From: Aulostomus chinensis
Taxonomy: Eukaryota; Chordata; Actinopteri; Syngnathiformes; Aulostomidae
NCBI GenBank assembly: GCA_037954235.1
Contig: JBBMOA010000013.1
Span: 21,076,001-21,140,000 of the forward strand
DNA: 64,000 nucleotides
Direction of reading: 5' to 3'
The notes beneath the pieces were generated by a model. The model saw only the letters and a program-made list of their open reading frames with translations. It searched no databases and was not told the origin of the DNA. How positions within the stretch are numbered: position 1 is the first letter of the stretch; each line of letters opens with the position of its first letter. This document shows positions 13,606 to 25,470 of this stretch, piece after piece. The translations under genes and the position numbers were made by a program.

Positions 13606-14009
13606 TGTTGTTCCCAAATGGTGGAACGAACTACCGAACTCTGTGTGTTCTGCTGAGTCCCCTTCTACTTTTAAGAGACAATTGAAGACTCAATTGTTCA
13701 GAGAGCACCGAGGCACTGAACCTGACTCTGCTCCTCTTTGTCCTGTGGGGTAGAATAAGTCAGAGGGTCCAAGACCCAGCACTTAGTGATTATGTAGTAC
13801 TAACTGTGTTGTGTGATGTTGTATGTTTGTCCAAAAAAACAAACAAAAAAAACCACTTCTTCTGCCACTAGATGGCAGTACCTGTGACCAAATCACAACT
13901 GAAGCACTTTTGCGCTTACTATGGGTTTTTCCTTAAGTCTGAATTCTTGCTTGTGTTGTACGTCGCTTTGGACAAAAGCGTCAGTTAAATGAAATTGTAG
14001 AATTGTTGT
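13606..14009 (+). mobile_element. 5'-truncated L2-type LINE nested in a SINE
   Basis: Opens with the end of a reverse-transcriptase ORF (WWNELPNSV, then STFKRQLKTQLF), matching the x-WN-x-LP-x-x-x-R ... FK-x-x-LKT-x-LF ending of L2-like non-LTR elements, then stop and 3' UTR. The 3' end reads TCGCTTTGGACAAAAGCGTC then TTAAATGAAATTGTAGAA, a typical teleost L2 terminus. A 6-bp AGCCTC repeat at 13600-13605 and 14010-14015 fits a target-site duplication. The coding part is only a C-terminal stub. Confidence 0.85.
13865..13878 (+). promoter_or_regulatory. CTCF-like core motif inside LINE 3' UTR
   Basis: CCACTAGATGGCAG matches the vertebrate CTCF core CCASYAGRKGGCA at every constrained position. 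Binding is unproven. Confidence 0.4.
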
Positions 14010-15462
14010 AGCCTCGTCTCCATTTGCATGTCTTTTGACGGTGGGAAGAAGCCGGAGAAAACCCATGCAGGCACAGAAAGATCCTGTGCCCGAGCCGGGA
14101 CTCGAACCCGGAACCTTCTTGCTGTGAGGCCACAGTGCTGACCACGGCACCACCGTTGTAATGCAGCCTTAGCAAAAAAATATGCTTTGGAAAGTTGAAT
14201 GATTACATTGCTATCAAGATGTCAATTCCATGTCATGTGACAGTGTTGCATCACAAGGTCCTTTTTCCTGACTGACACATTGGTCAAAGCAGTAAAAGCA
14301 CGGAGGTGAATGCAGATGTCTTCTGGCTTCAGGATGGTTTGTTTCTCCCAAATGAGCAGAAAGAAAGTTGAGCTCATTCTTAAAACTTTTTAGAAAGCAC
14401 CAACAAAACAACAAGAGGAATAAACTGCAGGGTGTTTTGTATGTATGAAGCAAAGTTGCAGGCATAACCTTGAGCAACCTGTAAGGAGTCAGGACTTTGG
14501 AGGAAGCCTGGCTGATCCTTGCCACCCCACCCCCGTCCAACCAGGACAGGCTGCTTCCTCCCGACCACAGATAAATTCTGCCAAGATGAAGGACCAGCAG
14601 ACAAAAGATGTTCCTGCTGCAGTTGGCTTTTTAAAAAGCTCAGTGGGATGGTTGTTGTTCATTGTTTTCTCTTTGTTTTGTTAATGATCTGCTGACTATG
14701 CAACAAATAGTCCCTTGATGCCTAAAGTTATTCCTGACCCAAAAGAGTACTGCAGTCAGTACAAGTACAGCGTCGTAATTAGCATCAAGGACACCGTTAC
14801 AGTGAGCATCAGTCTCTCAGCAACACGAGAGCAGACTGTTAAAAGAATTACCAACAAACTAGTAATTAAAGCACAGCATAGATGTAAAAATAAGCATCGG
14901 AGTTTAACTTAGACAATTGCAAACTTAACCTTTGTCATTATTGCCTTTTACAATCTTACAGTGCCTTCATCAATTGGATTAATTGAGCTACCCGAAGCTT
15001 TGCCCTCTTTTCTTGATCCCGTAATCACAACTGTTGCTTTCCTCAGGATAATTTCTATTCTGAGGCAGGCAACAGGTGTGACAGCGGCTAGATTGAACGC
15101 AGCCATCATTTATGTTACCAATTTCTACCTGTGGGTTTCCCCGCTTTGATATTTCCAAATGTCTTCCATAAAATGCGCCTATTAGTTGCACCAACACGGT
15201 CACACCACACTTTATACATTAATTAGCTCCTATTTAAAATCCCCTGGCCAGCGCGAGGCTGCTTTAACTACTGGTAGAGAAGAAAAGGTCCCTTTCAAAC
15301 ATCACGTGACGCCCGCTTATGACTTTTAATTTTATCTCCATCCAGCAGCTTCTCCTGCACAGATGCTTTAAATCGTTCAGTATGAATTGTTGGTCATATA
15401 TTCCCACTTCACAAAGCTCATTTAAAACACCAGGCACTGCAGTAATACCCTCTGCATTATTT

Positions 15463-15465
<3 letters not shown>

Positions 15466-15510
<45 letters not shown>

Positions 15511-15531
15511 TGTGTGTGTGTTTGTGTGTGT
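15466..15531. repeat. (GT)n microsatellite
   Basis: About 33 units with two TTTG interruptions near the right end. The complementary (CA)n lies about 120 bp away. Confidence 0.97.
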
Positions 15532-15651
15532 TTTCATCTACCTCATGCCTACAGTAAGACTGGAGCTATAAGTCCATATATTAGCTGGATGACAGACCTG
15601 TGTAGCTTTCTCATAAATACTACTTTCTGTACACTGTAGCCTCTTCGCTTG

Positions 15652-15652
<1 letters not shown>

Positions 15653-15693
<41 letters not shown>
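15653..15693. repeat. (CA)n microsatellite
   Basis: About 20 perfect units, in inverted orientation relative to 15466-15531. Confidence 0.97.
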
Positions 15694-15694
<1 letters not shown>

Positions 15695-17315
15695 AGAGTA
15701 GAATTGGCACATTGAGTTCTGCCCTTATGAAATATTGAGGCAAACTGATAGCCTTTAGCAGGGAGAACAAACTCTGAGTCGTTTCCCCGTGTTTGCAACT
15801 GCAACCTGTACTGTATATAAACTGCAGCTTCTCACACAACATTCAGACCAATCAATTGGCAAAACAAGCATGATTGCACTTCGCCATCACACACAGCAGT
15901 GGAATGAGCTTTGGTTGTCAGGTGGGAGGCTATATGTACCGTAATTAGTGCTCAGGCTCAAACACACACTCGGGGTAAATAGCACATTTGTTCAGTTTTA
16001 GTCTGACTGAGTTGCAATAAGGGGGTCGAAGAGAGAACAAGGAGGGTCTGGAAGAAAGTTTGTGTACTCATTGTTAACCCTGTGCCGTTTCCACCCACTT
16101 TTAGCAACAATATCCTGTCAAAATGTCCGTCGCGTCTACGAGTCTGACCCGTGAGTCTTCCCTCTCATCAGGTCATGAGAGACAAAAAAGGACACTTGTC
16201 AACCCCCCCGTTGGCTGGGGACGGCCTCTCTGAGTGCCTGGTCAAAGATTTAGGACCACTGGTGCGTCGTGGAGGAAGGCTGCCTCTGGCCACTGTCTCC
16301 TCTTCTTTTCACCATCCACTGAGCATGACTGCAGCGAGCTGGAAGACGAGAGCAAAGGTCGGGAGACAAACATTTAACATGCATACATGTCAAATCCACT
16401 CCATGCAGTAGTGATGACTCTACGGGGGGAGGGGAGGGGGGGGTGTGTAATTCAGGGCTGTAACTGTACAATAATTTAATTTTGCATGCAACAGAGGAGT
16501 CGAGAGCTTCTTTTGTGTTCTACTCAATTCAGCAATAATAGAAACAGCTTGTGCAGTTGATTCTGAAGTGTTGAGAAACGGATGCTTCCCGGAGGAGGAG
16601 GGCTCGCTGACTTCTCTTCTGTGCTGCTGTGACATTTGTGGTTTCTCTGTGAGATGTATTAACTCCAATTGTTTGGATTGGCAAAAAAATGTGTTCAGAA
16701 ATTGAAGCATTTGGAAATAGAACAAGAGACTTTGTCAATTTTGAAGTGTTATTTGGGTCAATTGGAGCCTTTTTTCACTTTGACTAGAGATCAATTTTTC
16801 TTTCATCTTGCAGTTCTGTACAGGGGCGTTAACCAAATGACTCATTTAACAAAAAAAAACCCTCTTTTTTTTGTTTGTTTTAATTCTGGATTTTTTTTTA
16901 AGTTAAAATAACAATCGCCTCGAGTGCATCTGAAAATCTCAGCCGAAGAAGAAACCAAGAGAAGAATGAATGTTAATGGGTTCTTATATGTGATAAAAAC
17001 CAAGGTTGGTGTTGTTTTGGTTTATTTTTTCATATATTTGAATATTTATGTGCAGGTAATTCCTTCACTGCAGACCCATTAAACGAGAATCTCGGTTTCT
17101 CTGGCCTCAGGACATCGCCTGTGATCGAATGTTTCTAATATTCCTCCAGATTGTCTATTAACAAAGCTACTGCAGGGTGCCGCGCATTACGAGACCCGCG
17201 TAAACAAACAGCAGCACTTCAGGGGTCCTCGAGATAACACCTTGATTCAATAACTGTAGCTGTGATAGATCTTCATTCATGCAAGCCTTTTGATGGAACC
17301 CATTGTGTTTATGTA

Positions 17316-17318
<3 letters not shown>

Positions 17319-17383
<65 letters not shown>
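17319..17383. repeat. (TG)n microsatellite
   Basis: About 32 uninterrupted units. A second array in the same orientation follows at 17492. Confidence 0.98.
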
Positions 17384-17386
<3 letters not shown>

Positions 17387-17489
17387 TGTACTGAGAGTGA
17401 CGGAGAGAAATTGAGAGCATCTGCAGGACTGGTCTTAAATAAATATAAAGCTCCCCCCCAGCTGTGCAGTCTGTAAAGACACTATGTAA

Positions 17490-17491
<2 letters not shown>

Positions 17492-17531
<40 letters not shown>
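17492..17531. repeat. (GT)n microsatellite
   Basis: About 20 perfect units. Confidence 0.98.
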
Positions 17532-17532
<1 letters not shown>

Positions 17533-17863
17533 AAGGTGGTTGACGTGTAATGATGTCAGTGTGCGGGAGCGTATTCATCCTATGCTCCTCTGACTTGTAA
17601 GCGTTCAGCGAGGGAGCGGAGGACAGGACAACCGCAGTGGAATAACAACAATAGAAATCAATAAAGTCTCTTGACATCATCTGATTAGTCACCAGACGAA
17701 GCAGGAGGACTGCTAAACAACTCTGTCTTCGTAAGCAGTGATTATGTAACACGCTGCTCACCTTTTTTCTGTAGACGGCAGAGACATTTGGCAAGGACTG
17801 TGTATTTATTGGAAAAGCCAGCAGTTGAATGATTTTCCCCCAAACTCCTGTGTTATTTAACCT

Positions 17864-17897
17864 CCTCTCTCTCTCTCTCTCTCTTTCTCGCTCTCTC

Positions 17898-17949
<52 letters not shown>
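17864..17949. repeat. (CT)n / (AT)n compound microsatellite
   Basis: Imperfect (CT)n of about 35 bp running into about 23 perfect AT units. Confidence 0.97.
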
Positions 17950-17950
<1 letters not shown>

Positions 17951-20767
17951 TCTTTATCTTTAGTTATCCTGTTTTACCTTTTTTTCTTTCCCACTCAACA
18001 TGACGGCAAGTTCTTGAAGTTATTTCCATCTCACTATCTTCATGCCCTCATTCTTTCTTCCTCAGCGTTCCCGCTCGTGACCTCCAGATGACCCCGTGCG
18101 CATCCTCACCGATTGTTGCCGCGACAGCTTGTACCCGTCGTGAAACAACTCGCCAACATCTATAAAAGCAGACGTGGTGACCCAATGAAAATGTCCACCT
18201 TTTTTTTTTTTATTATTGGTAATTAAGAAAATATATCAACAACTTTGACTCCAGCTCTCAGCTTCTACCACGTCAGAGTGTTTCTGCCCGTCAAATGCTT
18301 TCAGAGGTAATTTGGAGAGGCAGCTTTCCTTGTTCACGGTGACCCTCTGTCCCCCCTTGGTGAGACAAAATGTAGTTGGCAGAGGCTTTTCTGTTATTTT
18401 ATCACTGGGCTATCGATTATGGCTCTTTTTTTCTGTCTCCTTTCTTCCCTTTGCACTTTCTTTCTGGGCCCCTCAGTCAAACGAGTGAGCAGAGTCTGAA
18501 TTTTTAACCCACGTGGATGGCTTTCTTGACAGTTAAATATACTAGGAGAAGTTTTATCTTGACAATAACTCTTGCTTTTTCCACCTCTTCTCCTCCTCTT
18601 CTCCTTCCAAGATAACAATAAGTTCACTTAATCCTCCAAAAGTCACATCCGCTGGCAGACGAGCAGAAAGAGTCAGCATCCGACGGTGATGGAAGAAGCA
18701 AAGTTCAAAGACGGCTTCAGAGTGAGTCTTCAGTATCTGTTTCTGCCTGTATTGTAAGACCCGTACAAGTTAAATCAACACGTATTATTGTACGAGAGGG
18801 TCTTAGATGCTTTCCTGTAATACACAAGCGACGCATTCGTGAGACCGATAGCTTTGTGTTCCCAGTTACTTAAACACCATTTGTGCGAAGTCTATTTGTA
18901 AATGTAGCTGCAGGGGAAAATGAGATAAAGATTTCTAAAATTATAAGTTCAGGCAGACAGTTAATCATGAACACCTCACACTCTTCAAACACAGCAGCTC
19001 TGCAAATGTTTTGTCTTCATGAAGGTTATAGTTTCAACGGTTTATGAGACGTGTTGATTTATTTTATGGTAATTTAAGAGGTTTTAGATGTGATTTATTT
19101 TTTTTATTTCACTTCAATGCATAATTATACTGCCAGATATAAAATTTCAGTGACACTAAAGATCCATCAATGGGATGGACAAAATTAAATAATGTGAACT
19201 TTTACTGGGGTAATTTTAATAAGCAAAAGACCAGTTTTCAGGCTGTGTAATAAGTTTTGGTTGTTTGAGTAATGTATGATTTTAAACAAGAATCACTTTG
19301 TTTTTAAGGTTGTTAAAAGAACCTTCTTTTGTGAATGATCTCCATAAGGAAATGCAATTATTGTAAAATCGCGGCTGCATAAATTAAAGATACAAAAACT
19401 AATGATATCATTAGCATGCTCCAGGGAAGCAAAGGGTACCAGAGGACAAGCCTGCAGCAGAGGGCTTTGTCACCATTTTTCAAACAGCAGCAGAGACGTG
19501 TTCTGTTTTTGGTCACCATGTTGCTAACTTGTCTTGCTATTACTGTTGTGTCTCGATGCATGAATATATTACCCTTCTGACACTTGCGAGGCTCCATAGA
19601 TTCAAGTATGTACTGTATGACTGAGATGCGACATAACCCTTTACCAGTGTGTACCGCACAGCAGGAAGCAAACGAAAAATTGTGCATTCGATGAATAGAG
19701 CCTGCTTGAAGACCAACACAATGGTACGTGGAAGCAAAGCGGCAAGAATATCTTTCTGTTTCTTACAAAAACTTCCAAACAAACGAGCAGTTTTGGAGGG
19801 GTTACTGGAGGTGAACTACTCTGCCATGGGAGCATCTGGGGCATAAAGGAACAAGCCTTGGGCTTTTGACTTGAGCAGGTTTGAGAGATGTGAGATTCAA
19901 ATTCATCACTTTCAATTCAAAATAATGATGCTTGTGTACCCCAAAACACATTTGACACGAATAAAATGAAGGAACAGAACGGGGGTAAATGTCGGACCAG
20001 CATAGCACCGTCAGTCTAGGATGCTTAAAAATGATTGTGTTGACTTCTCTCAGAATGCTGTACATATTCAGATGTAGCCAGCTTAGTATTTTTACTATTT
20101 GATTTGAATGTTTGTACTGCAGCTCTTTCTAGGAATAGGCTACGTGAGCCCAGTACTCGGAGACACTGTTCCATTTATTCTCTCCTGACCCATGATGAGG
20201 GTTTGACCAAAATCATTCCTGAGCCGGTGTGTTGTGTCTTATCTAGGATAATCGTCTCTGGCCTCTTGTCACCAGTCACAGAAACAGGATATTTCCAGAG
20301 AACGCGTTAAAGACTGAGATGTGGGCTATTTGAGCTGAGCTCTTGATCACACATACATGCACTTGATACACAATTTATCCTATCTAACAGTCCCCAGAGT
20401 ACAGCTTTCCATTCCACAGAATGTACCATTCAGTTAGCGCTCTGCATGGGTAACAGGTGCAATCGACCACGCTACGCTGAGGTAATTCCCCTGACGCTCT
20501 GCAGTCTGCTGTTTTATCACAGGTCAACACTCTAAACCTGGCACATCAAATGCTGAAACACTCAGAGAGAAAGACCACACACACACACACTTCCCTGCAC
20601 ATAGCAGGTCTTACAGTATCTCTGTCTCTGACACACACACACGCACTCACACACATTATTCTATACACTTTAAGTATTAAATTCAACTGTAACTGTTTTT
20701 TTGTGAGTGTTATTCTGATGTAAATTAGTTTACATCAACATGCAGCACTGTAGTTCAGTGCCTCAGC

Positions 20768-20893
20768 GATGACCTTGACCTTTGGCCACCAAAGTCTTTT
20801 CACTTGATCCCTCAGTTACAGAGGATATTTGATCCAATTCCAAAGGAACTTCTTTCAGTGTTCTTGATTGTGTTAATGATGATGGGACAGGTC
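20768..20893 (+). repeat. interspersed repeat fragment, family F (GACCTTTG core)
   Basis: GATGACCTTGACCTTTGGCC, then ACCAAAGTCTTTTCACTTGA, and GTGTTCTTGATTGTGTTAAT ending near GATGGGACAGG. This resembles a frequent teleost repeat whose consensus runs TGACCTTTGACCACCAAA ... AATTCC ... GTTCTTGAGATAT ... GAATGGGACAGAC. A second, differently decayed copy is at 45740-45925. Likely a DNA-transposon-derived element; class not certain. Confidence 0.5.
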
Positions 20894-22875
20894 TACAGTC
20901 CCGAGCTGACATTCAGCCATGCAAATAACATTCAGGTCATCATGGAATTGATCAGATGGCCTTGTCAGTTTCAGAACTATAAAAATGTAAACACTCTACC
21001 GCCTATCCTGTTCCCACCATGCCACCTTGTTAATGCACTTATTATCACCTATATTACTATGCTAGCTACCACAACAAGTCAAATGCAGTTTCATTTTGAT
21101 GGTTGAGGTTAGCAAGTCCTGTAAAATCACATTTGAATGAATAGATCCGTCATCACATTCAAGATAAGTTATTAAAAGCAAGAAAACATTCAACAAGAAG
21201 AAAAAACCCCTTTTTGACAACGGAATCTCTCGTATCTACATTTGCTTTATTTCCTAGTCAAGTGTTCAGGTCATACAAGCACCCTTGTGGAAATGTTCAC
21301 TTCCTGTAGCAGCCATATTGGATAACTGATTTACACAAAAATGTTGGAATATCTTGATGGATCTTTTTTACGCTTTGACATGTAATAATCTTACTTGTGG
21401 ATGAGCGTACTTTATTCAGAAAGTACCTCTGCACATTGCGGGTAACTGACCATGTCTGGTTTCTATTCATGAGTTTGTCTTGGACTTGCTGTCGTTCCAC
21501 CCACGCAAATGTCAACACTCAGATTGGTTTCCCATGAAGCGGTTTTATACAGCACTCCTGTGATCAAAAGGCATCCATATTTAGCAGGCTCTGATTTTGT
21601 CTGACTGACTGCAGTTCAAGGACACAGTATCTTAATGCATTCACACTTCTGTCACCATGATTAGAATCACTTGAAAAAGCTCTGGACAATGAATATCAAA
21701 GCAACCAGGCACATGATCCAGCGTAAATGTTGCAAATCGTTGACCACTCTTACATCAGTCCATACATGCAGCATAAAACATTTCAAAGGTAAAGCAAGAA
21801 AACAATTGGCATTCTGAAAGCTTGCGAAGCACAAAAGAAAAGGCTTTGTCCTACAGGGAAAGTTGCAGCATCTCTCCCTCTCATATGTCTTCGCCTGACA
21901 GCGCAGCATTCAGCTGGTTCTCAAGTTTATACACTCCTGCTCTTTTTAGGGCTAGACCTGCTCCCTAGTGTTGCTAAGATAAAATTTTAACAGGTGTCGC
22001 ACACCTTCCTTAAACTATAGATAACTTGAAATCATCATACAGTAAATATCTTGAGTTTTATCCTCTACATGTTTGCTGACATTTCCTGCCCCAAAAATTA
22101 CATCTAGCGAGCACTGGTGGAGGAATGCGGTTGTACATGTTTGGTGTTCCCAGATCTTCCTGTCCCCCCTCTTGATGACACCGATCACCCACCTGATTCC
22201 TCTTAACTTTTCAGATCGTATAATTGTGTTCTTCTCAGATGTACCAATGAAAACGCCTGGCTAGGAGTGTTGCTGCCACCTACCACTGCCAGGTTTGACC
22301 GTGTTCCTTCAAAAGCATTGGTGGGATCTCCTGGGTGTTCGGTTCTCACCAGAGGGGAAGGAGGAAAAGGCCTGGGCAAACTAGATTGCTTTTCCATAAT
22401 ACTTTTCTACCTTGAGCTGGCTTTAAGCTCAATGTGCTCCTTGGTTGGATGGGAAAGTGCCTCCCAGTGGGTTTGCCTCCTTCATGCTGCAGCCAAAACC
22501 AATGTGTCTGGTCAGGATGTTCACATATTGTATTAATAGAAAAGGAAATGTAACCGCTTTAATATGTTCGCAGAGAGCTTTTATTGCCAGTGGTACTCGA
22601 ACACAATGTTTTCTTGCCTTTAGTGAGGTTCTGCCTTTTCACACGTTAAAACAGATTATAAATACTGGGTGACACTCATGACTGTTTTGATTTTAGGTTC
22701 TGTCTTGTTCGACCGTCACGTCCAAGTGTGCTGCTGATGCTTTTGCTGCTGCTGGCTGAAAAGAAAGCAAACAAATTATTTTCAGAACATAAACTGTGCT
22801 CCGGTCCTCCATTTCTCACTGCACAATGAAAATCATGTACTCTTGGAATATATTTACACATGAAATATCATCACC

Positions 22876-23000
22876 TTCTTAAAATAATTGCCTAAGTCAT
22901 TTTTTCTTTACTTTTTCTGCTTCTCATGATGTTTTGTCTCCAGTTTTTTGTGTTTTCTGAAAAACTTTAAAAAATGACTTAGGCGAATAATTTTGGAAGA
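22876..23000. mobile_element. MITE-like foldback element (CCTAAGTCATTTTTT arms)
   Basis: The left arm (22876-22906) contains AATAATTGCCTAAGTCATTT; the right arm (22968-23000) is its reverse complement with few mismatches (AAATGACTTAGGCGAATAAT). The spacer is about 60 bp of T-rich DNA. No coding capacity and no clear target duplication. Confidence 0.65.
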
Positions 23001-24838
23001 CGACAGTATTATCAACACAGATAACCTGGTGCACACATTTTCAAATTTAAACAGACTGATTTAAAAATCTTAATGCGCACCCATAACTTTGCAGTGAAAC
23101 TGTAATCGTTATCCATAGACCGTCATCTTGCCTGGAGCCTGGAGTCTTAACCTTGGACATGAACTATTTTGTGGAAGGGATTTAGTATGTGATGGTTATA
23201 AGGCACACAGAGCCCCACTGCTGCTATGTTGTTTCTATAGTGTCACTGCACTGATTAATGGAGATAATCTAGAAAATGGGTTCACTCTCCGCAGCCATGG
23301 TCTGAAAAGATCTCTAAGTATCACAAGGGTCTCCTGTATTGTTAACCAAGGATGCTACAGTGTTTGGCCTGGCACCGTATTAATCAGATCATAAAGCACA
23401 GGACACATGCTACACATATAGATGCTGAACTTGACCACTGTGCTCTGCAGCTGCTCCCGTTGAATCCAGCAACGAGCAATCAGAGAAGAGTGAGTTGACC
23501 ACTCCGTTCTTAGGTAGGAGGAAAGGAAATCCTGTGGCGCAGAAGGAGAGAAACGTTCTCCCCTGCCTGACTTCTCTTCCTCCCACGGACCAGTAAAAAG
23601 AAAAACAAAGAATGCAAGCTAGCTTAGACATTTCCAGTTGTCGAAAAATTGTGTGAATGTGAGTGTAAATGGTGTAAATGGTTTGTCTATCTCCATACGT
23701 CCATGACTGACTGGCAGGCTGTCTAAGTAAGCCCCGCCTCTCAAAACGTCGGTATGGAGGTGCTTCTGCTGAGCGATGAACAAAATTGTTTTTCTGTGTT
23801 TCTCCAAACATTATTATTTCCAACCTTGCTGAAACAGTCTTTGCTGTCAAACATGCAATGTCAATGCAAACCTCCACGAGGAACAAGATTCATAACAGCA
23901 TCATGCATCTGCTGCCAGATCTGGGCCTGCCTGTGCTTGAGTGCAGAGGAGACTGATATGAGAATTTAACCATCGGCTTCTTAAAATGCACGCGCGTATA
24001 TTTTAATGTGGTATATTTTCTTTAAAACGTCATTTCCAATCGAGCTCCATTACAGCACGCTGCAGAAAGATTCTCACTGAGGCCTTGTCTTTGTGAATAT
24101 TCATGCACACTATCAAAAGAGAAAAGAGTTCAATGTAGTTTCATGCAGAACTATGAAAATGCTAATAACTTTCCCAAAATAGATCTCTGACATTAACAAG
24201 CATTCAGAAGTGCTGCTGGGAGGCGTCCACATGAGAGCGTTGATACATTAATCACACTTTACACTTTAACCCCGAATATTGATTTGCTGTTAGGCAGAGC
24301 ACTGAGCTCCTACACATCGCTGTTTACTCCCCAGTGGCCTTTGCATCAGAAGTTGCACCTCATGGGGTGAAAGTATTGTTACTTGTTGAATAAGCCTCTT
24401 GTGTTCAACATAAACGAAAATCAGCTCCTGAATTATTCTCTTGTGCCTCTGTCAGTCTGGCTGTTGTTTCCCCCTCAGTATCTGTTATAAGACAAACTGT
24501 TTCACCATCTGCACACCAAACAGACCACAGCAGAAGAATATCTGGAGTTCTATTGCAACCAATGACAACCCTCGATGCGTTTTTAGTTGGCTAAATGGAC
24601 CAAATCAAACTGATCATCATTTATATGTATTTTAAATAGCAAATGGCTCGTCTGTGTTAACAGCAGGAAGTTAGATTAATGAAGGATTGTGGTGCTCTTT
24701 GATCTTTACTTCTCTAACACGCTCAATAGCCTCATGTAATCCTGCTGTTTTTATTCATTATATACTTTCACACGGCATTACCCGGAGAGGAAAGGTCCCG
24801 TGCCCTCTACTGCAGCAATAGAGCAGATGCACACTCAT

Positions 24839-24865
24839 TGTGTGTGTGTGTGTGTGTGTGTGTGT
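24839..24865. repeat. (TG)n microsatellite
   Basis: About 13 perfect units. Confidence 0.95.
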
Positions 24866-25066
24866 ACCAGGGGCTAATGGTAGTAGAATGTGGACAGGAC
24901 AATATGATCTATGTACAGGTCATGCTGTGCCAGACTAATTGTTTCCCTTGTGAAGGTCAAAGTATTTTATCATTGTATATTTTATAGTGTTTTATCCTCC
25001 TTTGAGAAGATGCCGGCCACTCAAAGAAATCCACTGCCTCAGGTAATTTACGCCTTATAAAAATAG

Positions 25067-25470
25067 CAATATTGTAGTCCATCCATCCATCGTCATCTTC
25101 CGCTTATTCCTTACTAGTAAGGGTCGCGGGGGGTTTGAGCCTATCCCAGCATCTAGGGGCGAGAGGCGGGGTTCACCCTGGACAGGTCGCCAGTCCATCA
25201 CAGGGCCAACATACAGAGACGAACAACCATTCACACTCACATTCATACCTACGGTCAATTTAGAGAATCAATCAGCCTCGTCCCCTCTTGATGTCTTTGG
25301 ACTGAGGGAGGAAGCTGGAGTACCCGGAGAGAACCCTCACAGGCACGGGGAGAACATGGAGACTCCACACAGAAAGATCCCACGCCTGAGCTGGGACTCG
25401 AACCCGGAACCTTCTTGCTGTGAGGCCACAGTGCTAACCACTGCACCACCGAGCAGTCTCAATATTGTAG
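25067..25470 (-). mobile_element. SINE family A, full length with 11-bp target-site duplication
   Basis: SINE body 25078-25459, flanked by a perfect CAATATTGTAG at 25067-25077 and 25460-25470. Read on the minus strand: a tRNA-like head with B-box GGTTCGAGTCCC, body, and (ATGG)n tail. Intact ends and duplication make this the best reference copy in the window. Confidence 0.95.

Larger units (their letters stand above)
13418..14168 (-). mobile_element. SINE family A with 12-bp target-site duplication, split by a LINE
   Basis: SINE halves lie at 13430-13605 (tail side) and 14010-14156 (head side). A perfect 12-bp duplication, TGTAATGCAGCC, flanks the whole unit at 13418-13429 and 14157-14168. 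The element was therefore complete when it landed, and the LINE at 13606-14009 came later. Confidence 0.93.
14169..25066. other. non-coding, microsatellite-rich stretch without a supported gene
   Basis: Contains (GT)n 15466-15531, (CA)n 15653-15693, (GT)n 17319-17383 and 17492-17531, a (CT)n/(AT)n compound at 17864-17949, a repeat relic at 20768-20893, and a MITE-like hairpin at 22876-23000. A TATAAAAG at 18161 and a short ATG-initiated segment with a GTGAGT donor at 18689-18721 are noted as speculative. No protein similarity is visible anywhere. Confidence 0.55.
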
